From NCBI GenBank assembly GCA_965153455.1, contig OZ234494.1, positions 7,626,001-7,690,000 of the forward strand: a DNA stretch of 64,000 bases. Reading direction: 5' to 3'. Shown here in pieces: positions 26,101 through 37,583 of the stretch (the stretch's first letter is position 1; each line of letters starts with the position of its first letter). A program made the translations under genes and the position numbers. The stretch is from Sphagnum compactum. Lineage: Eukaryota > Bryophyta > Sphagnopsida > Sphagnales. Below the pieces are notes generated by a model. It saw only the letters and a program-made list of their open reading frames with translations. It was not told the DNA's origin and searched no databases.

Positions 26101-29100
26101 TTTGAGATTATGGACCAACTCGACCTGGTACAGGCATTCATTCTGTTCAATTCTAAAACTTCAATGAAGACTTTGATACCAATTCCGCTGTAACAAAGCT
26201 CTCTTGTTTAGGGTTTAGGTGTCTCTCTACATGATCAAATTGTGCAACATGGCTATTTCATCTACTTAGGATGGTACTATTTACAAAGAGCTGGCACTGT
26301 ATGTGTGGCCATCTAAACCTCCTAGCAGCATCAGCATAAGATTTTTGGTGGATTGTCTAGCAGTACTTAAGCATACCCATAAGCCATTTTTTTTCAATTG
26401 ACTGGCAGCTCAACCGAACTGCAGAGCTGGCACGTGTCTTTGGGATCGATTTCTTCTCTGTGTTTTCTCGAGGGTCTCAGTATCGTGTGGAATCCATGCT
26501 GCTGCGGCTCGCACATACCCAAAACTTTGTCCTCATTTCACCAAACAAGCAACAGGTTTGGTTTATTCATCTGTTTAGCACTAAAATTCAAGATCTTTAG
26601 GGTAATAGTTCTCCCATCTAGAATTGCAAAGGAGCATCATTCTCTCTACTTGCATTGGGTATTTACTGTTTTGAAGATGCTCTGAATCCAGGTTGCAGCA
26701 CAACCAGCAATGGAATGTCTGCCATTGGTGATGGAACCAGAGTCAAGGTTTTACACCAGCCCAGTGGTGGTACTAGACTTCCAGTCCCTTTACCCCTCCA
26801 TGATCATTGCATACAATCTGTGCTTCTCAACTTGCTTGGGCAAAATTGTACCCAACAACCCAAAAGTCTTGGGTGTCACCAATCTGGCTCTGCGACCTGG
26901 CCTTTTGAAGGAGCTCAAAGAGCAACTTACCATTACTCCCAATGGTGTGTTGTACACTCCCCCTGAGGTACACAATTGCTTCCACTCCCAGCTTTTATCA
27001 TTTGATTGAAGAGGTGTGTTTTTGCCACCCTAATCCCTTAGGGAAGACAGAATGCTACAGTTGAGAGATTTAAGAAGCAAAGCTGTAATAACATGGAGCA
27101 ATTGATCACTTAAGGCAGATGGAATTTTGCTCTCTGCTACTGCTACCCATTATCAGAGAACTGAGTGCCTGTTTTTTCAATACCCATTATAATTTGTAAC
27201 TTGCATTTTCTTCCAGACTCTTGTGTAGGGTTTAGTGTAAACCCTAAACCCCAAACCCTAAAACTGTAAGACAGTGTACCTCTACCTGCTGTTTCCATGT
27301 GCGAACTTGGGTAGCTAATATTTTGGGACTAGAGGCAGGTTTGTCATGGTGTGCTGCCAAGATTGTTGCGGGAAATTCTATCAACACGCATCATGGTAAA
27401 GCAGGCAATGAAGAAATTGTCTCCCACGCAAAGAGTGCTCCAAAGGGTAAATGATTGCATCTTCTTCTCCAAGCCTACTCATTCAGTGGGTTTCCTGCTT
27501 ACATATGGTAGTGCCATATTTTGTCAACTTCATGTCCAGGCTTCTCATTTTTCATCCAGAAAGAGGTGCAGGGAAGAGATTTGGTAGAGCACAGCACAAA
27601 AACTATCATGCAATTATATATTCTTGCAGGTGTTGAATGCAAGGCAGTTTGCATTGAAGCTGATAGCAAATGTGACATATGGGTATACAGCAGCAGGCTT
27701 CAGCGGCCGCATGCCCTGTGCAGAGCTTGCTGACAGTATAGTGCAGTGTGGCCGCCTCACACTTGAACGGGCAATCCACCTTGTCAACTCCACTGCCCAC
27801 TGGAATGCCCAAGTTGTGTATGGGGACACTGACAGGTACACTGATGGGATTTCTTCATTCAAATGATTTTTTTTACAGATTGGGTGATGGTATCAACTGT
27901 GCTAGAAGTCTTCTGTTATCTCAGCTGTTGTTGAAGTCCTCAAGGATGTCACCAGAGATCTGACTTTCAGAGGAGTAACAAAGTTTTTCAGAGGTCATCT
28001 GCTGCATCTTGAACCAAGAGAAGAAACATCATGATAGTCATGGAGAATTGCATGAGTATGCAATTCCAACAATCTGTTATGGTTTAGGGTTTAGGGTTTA
28101 GGGTCTATACTATGTAGAGGGAGGGCTGAGAAGTCAGTGTATGGACATGTGTGCATGGGTAGCATGTTTGTACATTTGGAGGGACGGACAAAGGAGGATG
28201 CTTTCAAGATAGGGCAAGAGATTGCAGCAGCAGTGACAGCAATGAATCCCACCCCTGTGACCCTCAAAATGGAGAAGGTATATCATCCCTGTGTGCTTCT
28301 CACGAAGAAGCGGTATGTTGGTTACAGCTTTGAGAGCCCCGAGCAGCTGAAACCAATCTTTGATGCAAAAGGGATAGAGACTGTGCGCCGTGACAGTTGT
28401 GCAGCTGTTGCCAAGACACTTGAGCGGAGCCTCCGGATTCTTTTTGAGGCACAGGATCTCTCACAGGTTGCTTTGCAAGTCTTACCACTTGTGCAAGTAG
28501 GCATGTTAGATTGAGGCCGTGTATACTTATGTTTAGACTGTTTGAATTCTAATGTCTTCTATCAGCACTGGCAATGTACAGAAACACAGTTTGTGACCAG
28601 AATTGGCTCTTTATATGTCACCATACATTGTTTGATAGGAGGAAAGTTCATTGGTCCACTTGAAAGGTGTTCCGTGTGTCTGTCTTCTTTTTGTACATTG
28701 AGCAGCTTGTGATGCTTTTGGTGTCTTATTTGTGATCACAAGGACTCTCTAGAATGTGGCTCATGCTTTTTTCTGAACCAAATGACACAGGTGAAGCAGT
28801 ATTTGCAGCGACAGTGGGGTAAGATTTTGAGTGGCCGTATTTCATTGCATGACTTCATATTTGCCAAGGAGGTCCGGTTGGGCACTTACAGTGCACGGGC
28901 ATCTGTGCTTCCACCAGCAGCAATTGTAGCTTCCAAGGCAATGGCAGTGGATCCACGGGCAGAACCTCGGTATGGGGAGAGGGTGCCATATGTGGTTGTC
29001 CATGGGGAGCCTGGAGCACGCCTGTCAGATGTAGTGGTTGATCCGCACACAATGCTTGCTAATGGGTTAAGACTTCATGACACATACTATATCACCAAGC

Positions 29101-29996
29101 AAATCATCCCCGCTTTACAAAGAGTGTTTGGTCTTGTGGGTGCTGATTTGAAGCTTTGGTTTGCTGAACTGCCCCGTGTATACCGACCACCAACCTCCAA
29201 ACGAGTGGGGCTAAGCTCCAAAAACAACCCTTTCAAATTTTTGCCCAATTCCAACAGAGGGAACAAAGAAGCTGTTCAACAGAAGGGAACCATTGATCAC
29301 TACTATCTATCTCAACACTGTACAGTTTGTGGCCAGTTGATGCGTGGGTCTCAACTTGTTTGCACTGCCTGTATCAGCAACCCTCAAGCAGTTGTCACAG
29401 TTCTGACCATGCAGACAGCTCAGTTGGAGAAGGAGTTCAAGCACCTTGAGGCTGTAAGTTGCCCAAGTCAAAATTAACTCTGAACCCAACTTTGTCTAAG
29501 TTCAGCAACTCAGGATGCAGATTTTGTATAATGTTTTGCCTGAAATTGTTATATACATATATATACCCACCATCAGGAGCTGATGATGTCAGTAGGTAGT
29601 CATGGCTTTTTGTGTGGAGATTGCTCTGCAATTTCATAAATGTGTATCTATGTTGTTCAGTCTCAATATCAGAAAATCTGGTTGAAAAAGGTGTGGTTGG
29701 GGGACTAGTAATATTATAAATATATTTTGGCATGGGGAAGGGTGGGTGGTGGGGGTGGATAGCTCTGGACTAGATATTAGTTTTTCACACTGAAATTGTG
29801 GAGACTGGGGGGGGTGGGGCAGCTATGCCGACACTGTGGTGGAGCAAATGGAGAGCCAGAGGGGCATATTGCATGCATATCTCTTGATTGTCCTATCTTT
29901 TTCGAGCGCCTCAAAGTTCAGAAAGAACTGCAATCCTCTTCAGTTGTGTCATCACAGACTGCAAGCTACCCACCCAGTTTTCTTGACCTCTTTTAG
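17126..29996 (+). CDS. REV3: DNA polymerase zeta catalytic subunit REV3
   Basis: REV3 is the B-family polymerase that extends from mismatched or damaged primer ends in translesion synthesis, working in the nucleus with REV7 and POLD accessory subunits. Exons, all GT-AG: 17126-17300, 17505-17587, 17726-17783, 18010-18059, 18186-18298, 18494-18536, 18641-18709, 19000-19393, 19593-19684, 19792-20160, 20334-23439, 23577-24607, 24830-24987, 25521-26127, 26409-26555, 26692-26967, 27339-27446, 27630-27835, 28163-28466, 28791-29453, 29823-29996. They join in frame to 2741 residues. Exons 1-9 form the conserved N-terminal domain ([28 protein letters not shown]). Exons 10-12 form a long acidic, low-complexity middle with conserved islands ([21 protein letters not shown]). 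Exons 12-14 carry an exonuclease-like domain lacking the first catalytic Asp (SIE in place of DIE), usual for REV3. Exons 15-19 are the polymerase and 20-21 the zinc region. The plant REV3 I know is about 1,900 residues, so the middle is expanded. An acidic N-terminal extension precedes the conserved [12 protein letters not shown]; a start at the internal Met codons is possible. The exon 10/11 join is the least certain. Confidence 0.93.
23753..23785 (+). other. REV7-binding-like motif in REV3
   Basis: Residues about 1577-1587 read [11 protein letters not shown], followed by a Val/Trp/Leu helix-like stretch (STVRQWLLD). REV7 binds human REV3 through a Leu-x-Pro-x-x-x-Pro-Pro-Ser segment followed by a short helix, and the spacing here (L-T-P-A-K-L-P-P-S) fits. 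It is an island of order in an otherwise disordered exon 12. Binding is inferred, not shown. Confidence 0.6.
25162..25464. mobile_element. insertion in REV3 intron 13 flanked by an 18-bp direct repeat
   Basis: TTCTCTTCTTGCACACCA occurs perfectly at 25162-25179 and again at 25447-25464, bracketing 267 bp. Parts of the bracketed DNA (CTCAGGATGCAGATT, GGAGCTGATGA, GGTAGTCATGGC, GGAGATT-CTCTGCAA) recur in the same order in REV3 intron 20 at 29510-29640, where about 100 internal bases are missing. It looks like a short retroposon or MITE with a target-site duplication. No pol III boxes or terminal inverted repeats were seen. Confidence 0.6.
26776..28185 (+). other. REV3 polymerase active-site motifs
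   Basis: DFQSLYPS (Asp near residue 2194, exon 16) is the family-B motif A that binds a metal ion. KLIANVTYG in exon 18 (Lys near 2303) is the nucleotide-binding motif B. YGDTDS (residues about 2357-2362) is motif C; its final Ser codon is split AG|C across the exon 18/19 junction. All catalytic residues are intact, so the gene is probably functional. Confidence 0.9.
29319..29891 (+). other. REV3 C-terminal CysA and CysB clusters
   Basis: CysA at residues 2640-2657 is C-x2-C-x10-C-x2-C (CTVC...CTAC) at the end of exon 20. CysB is in exon 21 (residues 2686-2707): C-x2-C-x12-C-x4-C (CRHC...CISLDC). In B-family polymerases CysA binds zinc, and CysB binds an iron-sulfur cluster and the accessory subunits. 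All eight cysteines are present. Confidence 0.88.
29510..29640. repeat. intron 20 copy of the intron 13 insertion
   Basis: This is a shortened, diverged relative of the 25180-25446 sequence in the same orientation. Its flanks show no convincing target-site duplication. It lies between REV3 exons 20 and 21. Confidence 0.55.
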
Positions 29997-30370
29997 GTCT
30001 AAACAGCTGAACACAGTCAAGGTAATGGGAAGTGTAGGTTCAAGTATTCTTTGAATGAAGAGATTTCAGTTTGTAGCCATCTGGAGCCTTGGAATTATTA
30101 CACCATCTGTTAATTCCATGGCTGGTTTTGTTCGAAAGTAGATTAGAAGGTTGTGGGTGGGCGTGTTATGGTTTCTTATACATGCCATCTACCCTCTTCT
30201 GTGTCAAAGTTGAAACTTAAATCCTCCATTTTAGGACCCATGTTCTTCATCCCTATTATTCTGCACAGCCCTGTGTGCACTGAACATGGAAAATCTATAC
30301 AAAATTGGTATGTAATAAGCTGGAGTCCAATGGGTCCAGCTACCGGGGCCCCCAAAAGAGCTGGGGAGTG

Positions 30371-30451
30371 GGTCCTCAGATCCCAGGAATCTTGACCATA
30401 GAAACTAGGGAGGGGGTCCTTGGATCCCAGGAATCTTGACCATAGAAAACA
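30371..30451. repeat. 44-bp tandem duplication downstream of REV3
   Basis: GGTCCTCAGATCCCAGGAAT plus CTTGACCATAGAAA at 30371 is repeated with few changes starting at 30415. No known function. Confidence 0.75.
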
Positions 30452-30505
30452 AGGTGAAATTTGTCATACAACTTAGTAGTGTACATGCTTAGGGTTAAGG
30501 TGACT

Positions 30506-30511
30506 AATAAA
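30506..30511 (+). terminator. possible REV3 polyadenylation signal
   Basis: AATAAA lies 510 bases after the stop codon. It is the canonical hexamer, but in AT-rich plant DNA it is weak evidence on its own. Confidence 0.3.
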
Positions 30512-30845
30512 GTTTGTCAAAGGACATGGGGAGTGAGGAAATTCATTTGTGTAACTTGTCTTGTTCTCCACTACTTGTAAGCAATTTTAGTTTGCTCATC
30601 TACCAGTCATTCAACTATTGTCCATAAGAGCAATGCGGTGCAACCTTCATTGACTGACTCCTATGAATGCGATGCTGATGAGGATTAGAATAATTCTAAA
30701 TGGTAAACATTATTTTCTCCTAATAAGATTAGAAAGAGAAGTGCTAGAATGTTAATTTATTAAGCATTTTTGCCTCAAATTTTAGTTTAATGTTAATTCA
30801 TTAACCATGGCTGTAGCTATACTGCAAAATCACATGTGCTGTAAA

Positions 30846-31311
30846 CTTCATCCTTCAAAACCTCAAAGTATATCAGGAACCAATTTGAGCTCTGCATTGC
30901 TTTGCTAGTGACGATCAACTATTTTAATTTTTCTTAGGTTTTCATATATTTATGTCACATTCAAATTTAACTTAAATTAACATACATTTCAAAGACATGA
31001 AAAGACATATGTTAATTTTAATTTTTTATATCCATGTTGGTGTATAGGAAAAAGGAGTGAGGTAGATATAAAATGAAGATAGTTATTAGAAAAGGTGGGA
31101 GATAGTTATTATGACAGTTAATAGGAAAGGAAGTAGTTATAAACAAAATAGTTATGAAATAAGTAGGTTTGAAAATGAGGTAGTTATTTCTGAATTGTTT
31201 TTGGAATGGTCCAGGGACAACCATACGACCAGAATGGTAATGTAGAAGTGACATATGAAACTTTTTGCAAAACTTCATCCTTCTAAACCTCAAAATATAT
31301 CAGGAACCAAT
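30846..31311. repeat. pair of direct repeats in spacer
   Basis: ACTTCATCCTTC-AAACCTCAAA-TATATCAGGAACCAA occurs at 30846-30884 and again at 31272-31310, about 425 bases apart. The intervening DNA has no gene. The rest of 29997-32900 holds only AT-rich sequence, including a TGTAAAACAC-rich stretch at 31800-31870. Confidence 0.6.
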
Positions 31312-32904
31312 GAGCTTTGTAATGTGGTCTTTTGCAAAATGTTCTCCTGAATTTGTCGGACTGATTAACAAAGTCTTACTCCACATGACTTTTTGAGGAG
31401 GTGGCTTATTTTTTGGATGTCTGCACCAAGCAGAATTATAAAGCAACAAGTTCAAGTAGCTCAAATGTGACAACAGGCCCATAGTTTCATGCTTACAATT
31501 TCTGTTCCACCAGACTATTTGGGGATCACAACTATGTTGCACAATATATCAAGAATATTTAACAACTTTCATGTAATCCAAATCTTGACTGAAAGTGTTG
31601 AAAGTCCACACCTTCTTTTAAAATTTTGCAAATAAAATAAATAGCGGTTTCCAAAGATTACTTGGTTTAGACATTTGGTTTAGACATATTGCGTGTGGAT
31701 ATGGTATAAGATATACCAACTGGGTAAATGTAAGTGTAACATTGGATGTGTAAGTGCAAGTGTATAACCAAGTAAGGCCATTTCATGCCATTTAAAATAA
31801 GTGTAAAACACATGTAAAACACATACACTTACACAATTCTACATACCATGTAAAACCATATAAAATAATGTAAATAAATGAAGGGAAAAATCTGTGCAAA
31901 ACATGCCCTTGTAACCTAGTCCCTTTCCCCCTTTATGATGTGTTAATTTTTAAATGAGTTTGAGCTTAGTATCAAGATGCTGATGTGCTAGATTTTGGAG
32001 GATGTTCATCATGGAGCTTAGGGATTCGCAATATATGAATGGCAACACAATTGTGTTGAAAAGGCTGAGTTTTTCTTTTCTTAGTGTTTACATAAATTAT
32101 GTAGTTTTTGAGAAGAAAAAAATAGTTTTTATAATTTTTAAAAACTTAGAAGGACAATAAAAGGAAAAATGTCTGGTTATTGCTCATCACCTTGATTTTG
32201 AAGATATGTTTTCTTTTCGTTGTGCCATACATTTCAAAGGAAAGGAAATGATAATAAAAAATCTGGGAAATAAAGATACAATAATTGTAATGGGAATATT
32301 GTGTGAAAATAGTTTACAGAGAAATCAAAATGAGTAAAACCACAAATTGTGAACATTTTAAGTACGATTGAAAGTATGATTATATTGTTTTATTAGTAGG
32401 CAAAGAGCAATTATGGATAGAATCTACGCCTACCATTTGGTGACCATCTTGGAAATAGTTTTTTTTCTGAAGCAAAAGAACAACAACAATATTGTGAACA
32501 ATTTGGATTGACTGAGAGTGTTGTTTTTGTAGATCTCGAAATTCAGAAAAGGATATATTTTTTGTAGATTCTAATTTCTAAAATGTTTTGGAAGCAGAAG
32601 ACAAAGGTTTAAGTGGTAAAGGCTATAAGGACTTATGTTGAAAAATATACCAAAAAATGAAGGAAATTTATTATTTATAAAACAATATGAGTCGAATGAT
32701 GACTCAAAGTTTGTAGAAGGTAATGGATCAAGAAGCGAAGCATCAAAACATGAAATCCAATCTTGAAAGAAATCAAGATGCAAACCAAGAAGTGTATGAA
32801 ACACCAAACATAGGTATAGTTTTGGAACTAAGAAGTTTGCGAACATAAAAACAACCTACAAGACATTGAATGTCTTCAATAGGAGTTAGAGCAAGAAGAG
32901 AAGT

Positions 32905-35219
32905 ATGGACAAGGGGTCCACAAAAATGTCTTGGTTACAAAAAATGATCTCCAATGAGGGGATCAGGTTTGAAATACACCCAAGGAAAGTGGATATCCAT
33001 GTTTTTCAAGTGCCATCTGTTGTTCAAGAACATCGGGAAGAGAGAAATCCAAGGGACAAAGTGTTATTGGCAGACCCTGGAAATTTTTCAAGTTCAAAAT
33101 TTGTGAATAATTGGCGGAGTGATTACAATAGATGCACAAATATGCCATTTATGTACAATTTCAAGCATGATAAAGTGTACAACCAAAAGTACTTTCCAAG
33201 GATTTCAAAAGTAGAAGGATAGTAGGTTTGCACACAAATTTTGAAATGGCCAAATTTTGTAAAAGGGATATTAAAAGTAGGACCAAGAATAGGGCATAGG
33301 TAGTCTATTGTGTTTAACAACATCTATGTGCAAAACAATAAGCTATGTCATGAAATAATGTTATTTTGACAACATTTGGGAGAGTGCCAAAGCGATGGTA
33401 GCTTGGAGAACGGCAATGGAATGGTGGCTAAAAAAGCAACAATAGCTTAATAAATGTGCTGACATTTGCAAAAACTATTGAAAATTTTAATGGCATATCC
33501 ATGGTCTCCTTGTGATGGTGAGTTATTAACCCTTCTCTAATTCACTGGGATGTTTTATTTTCTTTTCATTAGCTCGAACAATGTTGTTTAGTTCTCTAGA
33601 AACATATTTCTTTTGGTTTGCTTAAAGACTAGAGCTTTTCGTAAGGTGAACCTTAATAGATTTCATATTTGTGTTTAGAATGGAGTGTGGAGTTGAGAAC
33701 TATTATTGGCTTTCATTTGTTTTGAAAAAGGTTGCCGATTAAGGGTTAATGATTTGTGAGATGGCTTTCAACACTAGGCGTGAAACTAGATTGTTGCCAA
33801 TCAAAGTTGAAAAAAAAAGAAGTTGGAGAGGGCCAATAATATTTTTGGACATGCACAATGGAGTGTGCAAGATTTTGGATGTAAGTTACCATTGTCAACT
33901 TGTGGGTGGGATGTTCGTCAAGACATAACTTTGGACATCATCTCTCAGGATGAACTTGAAGAAGTTTTTGGGAAAAGATAGGGTTGTAATGGATGGAAGG
34001 CTAAAGTTGGCAGTAAACTAATAAGAGGAGAACGTTTAGAACTATTCGAGTTGTATGAAATAATCTACACTCACTCACCGGCAAATGGTGATTACCTTGG
34101 CGTATTCTTAAAGGGTTGGTTAGCTGAAAAGAAAGGGCATGAAATCAATTAGGTGAGCTATACTTTTGAATGTAACCAAGAACAAATGAAAAGGACCAAA
34201 TGACCAGCATCTAGCCTAAGTAGAGGTAACAATTGTTCTCTTTCTTCAAAGCAAGCTTCAACACATAGTGAAGAGGGAACTGACAATGACTACCTCATCA
34301 TCGAAGCATCAAGAGAAGTTAAAGGTTTTTTGCCTAAACAAATAGCATTAGTGAGGAGGTTTTTAGAGGAAGCACAAAAGGAGCAAGAGGATATCCCTCC
34401 TCAAAAAGTGATTTTGGAAAGTAAAAAGGCTGATTTGTAACTTCATGTGTAGCCATTGGATGGAACAATGTTGGACAAGAAGAAAAGCTTTGAAGATGAA
34501 AAGCAAAATTTGGCTTTACTTGACACAAAAATGAAGAAAGTACCCTACAAGTATTTCATTAATTCATGATTCTTATGATTCCTCTTTATAGATCAATAGA
34601 TTTTATAGTTGAGAAAGCATGCACAAAATAAAAGCTTGATTTCTTATTCAAATAATTTGTTTTTCTTCATCAAAGTCAAATACCTAGTTTCTGTAATGCT
34701 TCGGCAACTTTTTCTGTATACTTTACCATGCTTACACCCGTACTAGTCAGCATCGCCAAAGTATCATGAACTAGTATAAAACTAGGATGTGGAAGGTAAC
34801 TACAATTTTAATATTCCAAAGTGGGTGGATGGAAATTATCCAAGAACCTCTATGTATGATGATGCATAGGTGAATGTTATGGAAGAGGCATTACATTTCA
34901 AATAGACCACAGAAGCAAAAGAATCGGAAGATAAAGAAGGAATCCAAAATGTAGAAGTTATGATTATGAAAATTCAGCCAAGTTGGTTCAAATTCTTTCC
35001 AAAATTTGTGTTTTTTATAGAATTAGAGGACATGTCATCACAAAATGTCCACATATTGATAATGAAATGAGGGATGGATTTGTTAAACATGTGAGACAAT
35101 ATATAGATTTTGGACGACAAATGTTGGATGGAGACTCTATAGAACAACCACAATTGAGAAAACAAGTTCAAAACAATTTAGAAAAAAGGATGCAGGGAAT
35201 TGTTTTAGGTGAAGGATAG
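32905..35219 (+). pseudogene. decayed gag-like remnant with mutated zinc knuckle
   Basis: Patches of protein-like sequence (32905-33222; about 33840-34550 with several stops; 34983-35219) lie in the same orientation. At 35007-35048 the codons spell CVFYRIRGHVITKC, an exact C-x2-C-x4-H-x4-C retroviral-type knuckle except that the second Cys is Tyr. Charged, helix-rich flanks fit a gag or nucleocapsid origin. No RT is attached directly downstream, so the family cannot be named. Confidence 0.45.
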
Positions 35220-35499
35220 TTTGTATGGAACATATTGAGGATCCGTAATTCTCCCAATGTGAGTAGGGTAGAACTATTTTTTGTAAAAATAGATTCTATG
35301 TCACAGAGAGTATAAATGAATGTTATACAGTTGGAAGGTGGGTTGTCTATGAATTAAGACAATCATCAAGAATGCCTAGAACGATGAATGGGATACCTTA
35401 AATATTGATAATCGTTTCACAAGAATAACAAATTCAATATGTGATGTTGTTAAGGACATGAAGATCCACAATAACAAAGGCTAAAGGAAAGGTCTAAGT

Positions 35500-36190
35500 C
35501 TAACTTTCAAATAAGGAACAAAACAAGATTATGCGATTCAAAAACAAAAACACAAAAACTAAGAACAAGAACATGAGATGTGTAACACAAACATGAAAAT
35601 AAATTTTTATTATGCTAACATATGCAAACATGAACATGAGACAAACATGACAATCTTGCTCTGGTGCAAGATTGTGTCTAAGATTAATGTTGAACAAAGT
35701 GAAAGAAATGAAAGGTGCTACTTCTATTTATACCCCTTTGGGCCCTTTGGGGACCTAACTCAAGGAAGCTTCCAAGGACACTTCTTTGTGTGCATTGAGT
35801 AAACAAGCTTCTTGAGAACCGTCCTAACTGAAAATCAACTATGAGTTAACTAAAACTTAACCAAAAGCTAACTAAGACTTAATTAGGAGTCAATTGGGAG
35901 TTAACTAAAGTTAATTAAAACTTAACTATGAATTAACTATGAGTTAATTAAGACTTAACTTGGACTTAATTTGAAGTTGACTACGAATTAATTCGGATTT
36001 AACTAAAATTTAATTAAAAATTAACTAGAGTGAACTAAGAGTCAATTAAAAATGAACTATGAATTAAGTGGAAGTGAACTAAAACGTAACTAGAAGTTAA
36101 CTAAAAGTGAACTGAAACTAAATTAAAAGTTAGGTACATGGATGAACATTCAAATGAATAAACTCCATGGCATTGGCATTTATGACATCA
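35500..36190 (-). mobile_element. LTR of a Ty3/gypsy element (- strand) with internal tandem array
   Basis: Read on the - strand the LTR begins TGATGTCATAAATGCC at 36190, directly after a polypurine tract AAAAGGGGAGG (36191-36201). It contains a TATA box TATAAATAGAAG near 35735-35725 after the word CCTTGAGTTAGGTCCCC. Between start and TATA lies the 35820-36135 tandem array. The 3' boundary was not fixed and lies somewhere near 35500. A related sequence in the opposite orientation lies at 59650-60000. Confidence 0.65.
35820..36135. repeat. degenerate ~15-bp tandem array (TTAACTAAAACTTAA type)
   Basis: About 20 units built from AGTTAACTAAAACT, AATTAACTATGA and TTAATTAAGACT variants occupy the upstream (U3) part of the LTR. 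Unit length wobbles between about 12 and 18 bases. Confidence 0.7.
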
Positions 36191-36199
36191 CCTCCCCTT

Positions 36200-36720
36200 T
36201 TAGCGACAAGTTCCACGAGGAGTGGACTTGTGTTTGCTTGGATATCGTCAATAAAATTCATGCACCCTCTCCATGGCATTCAATAGGTTTTTGAAATTAG
36301 TTCTCAAATGCATTCATTCACATCATACCCATGCCAATAAACAAGATATTGGAGTCAACGATTAAAGATCCTTGAATCTTAAATGTCTTCCACTTCATAA
36401 TCATGTTCACTAGCAACTTTAATCGGTGGAGAAAGATCATGGATTCTTCTTGGAATGGTAGACACGTGGTAAGGTTCCAACAAACAAAAACATGAAACAC
36501 ATGATGGATTTTCATACCTAGAAGCTTGAACGGGAAAGCCACGACATTGATATGTTTCACAATGAGGATTGGACCTAACCTTTGATGACACAAATTCTCT
36601 AATGGCCTTGTTGACATGCCCCCAAACTTTTCAAAAGACCTAGAAGTGGGTCCCAGAACGAAACAATAGAAGAAGAAGAGAGTTGGGGCATGCTCCCTAA
36701 CTCGCAACACTTTGGGGGTA
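36200..36720 (-). pseudogene. chromodomain Ty3/gypsy: integrase C-terminus and chromodomain
   Basis: Two overlapping - strand frames (36710-36318 and 36591-36379) share the coding signal. One gives LLEPYHVSTIPRRIHD, the integrase C-terminal segment common in chromoviruses, then YEVEDILDSRI, the start of a chromodomain, and, after a shift, YLVYWHGYD, its conserved aromatic-cage strand. This is immediately followed by the polypurine tract and LTR, the expected 3' order. The rest of the element is missing, so it is a 5'-truncated relic. Confidence 0.75.
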
Positions 36721-37580
36721 GGAAGGCATGTTGGAACTCCAGGATGGGACTAGGACGAACTCACAAACGAAAGTTCAAGATGAGGTCAACCTGCACAACC
36801 AAAAAAAGAAGGCGGTTAGTGAAAATTGAATAAAAGTGGTGCGACAAACTTAGTAAAGACAATTTCAAACACAAACTTTACACGGCCTGCAACCTTTGAA
36901 AGGACTCACCATTCCCCTCCCTATAGTATGTTTTGTGCCTCTCCATTGGGACTACATTCAAATGTCACTTTTCCCCGAAACTTTCAAGTGAGAGTCCCAA
37001 AACTCTAACTTTTGTTGTCCAAAAACTTTAGACGCTCATATGTTTCTTAAATCAAGTTTTAAAATAAAATAAAATGTGATGGCAATATCTTATAGCCTTT
37101 GAAAATATCTTTCCAATGATATATAGCATGCTTCAATTGGATTTCATTTGGCCCCTGATTTCAAGGGATTTATAGTCAAGAGTCAAATTTCCAATTTGAC
37201 TCCTGCCCCTTCTTTTGATCATAACTCATGCAAATTAGGTCTAAATAAACAATGCGAGATGATTTTAAACATTTAAGCTTCAAGACCTTTCTAATGGTGT
37301 CATGGAAGCCCAATTTGGTGCTTGTTTGCCTTTCTAACCAAGGCTTTGAACATTCATAACTTTGCACGAGTGCAACTCCCAAAGTGCGAGTGCATTTGGG
37401 AGTCATTGGGCTTGATCCCTTGCACTCTTCCCAATTTGTGAAAGTGTGTTTCACACCTCAACAAACTCTTGGCCTCATGGGCCCTCGCATTTCACACTTA
37501 GTTGCAAACCCAATGTTAGGGTTGCGACACCAAGGCATCTGAAAGATCGTTGTCATTGAAATCTAGAGTATCTAAACAAC
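36720..37580. other. junction region between two gypsy relics
   Basis: No motif was recognised. A minus-strand 92-codon frame at 37454-37176 resembles no family I know. The switch from the - strand chromovirus relic to the + strand gypsy relic happens in this interval. Confidence 0.35.
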
Positions 37581-37583
37581 AAA

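Larger units (their letters stand above)
17831..28104. repeat. telomere-like TTTAGGG motifs in REV3 introns
   Basis: Separate short arrays sit in intron 4 (17831-17855), intron 8 (19508-19528), intron 14 (26206-26220), intron 16 (27226-27262, with the two strands' versions forming an inverted repeat TAGGGTTTA-GTG-TAAACCCTA) and intron 18 (28081-28104, just over three perfect units). None is in an exon. Confidence 0.75.
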
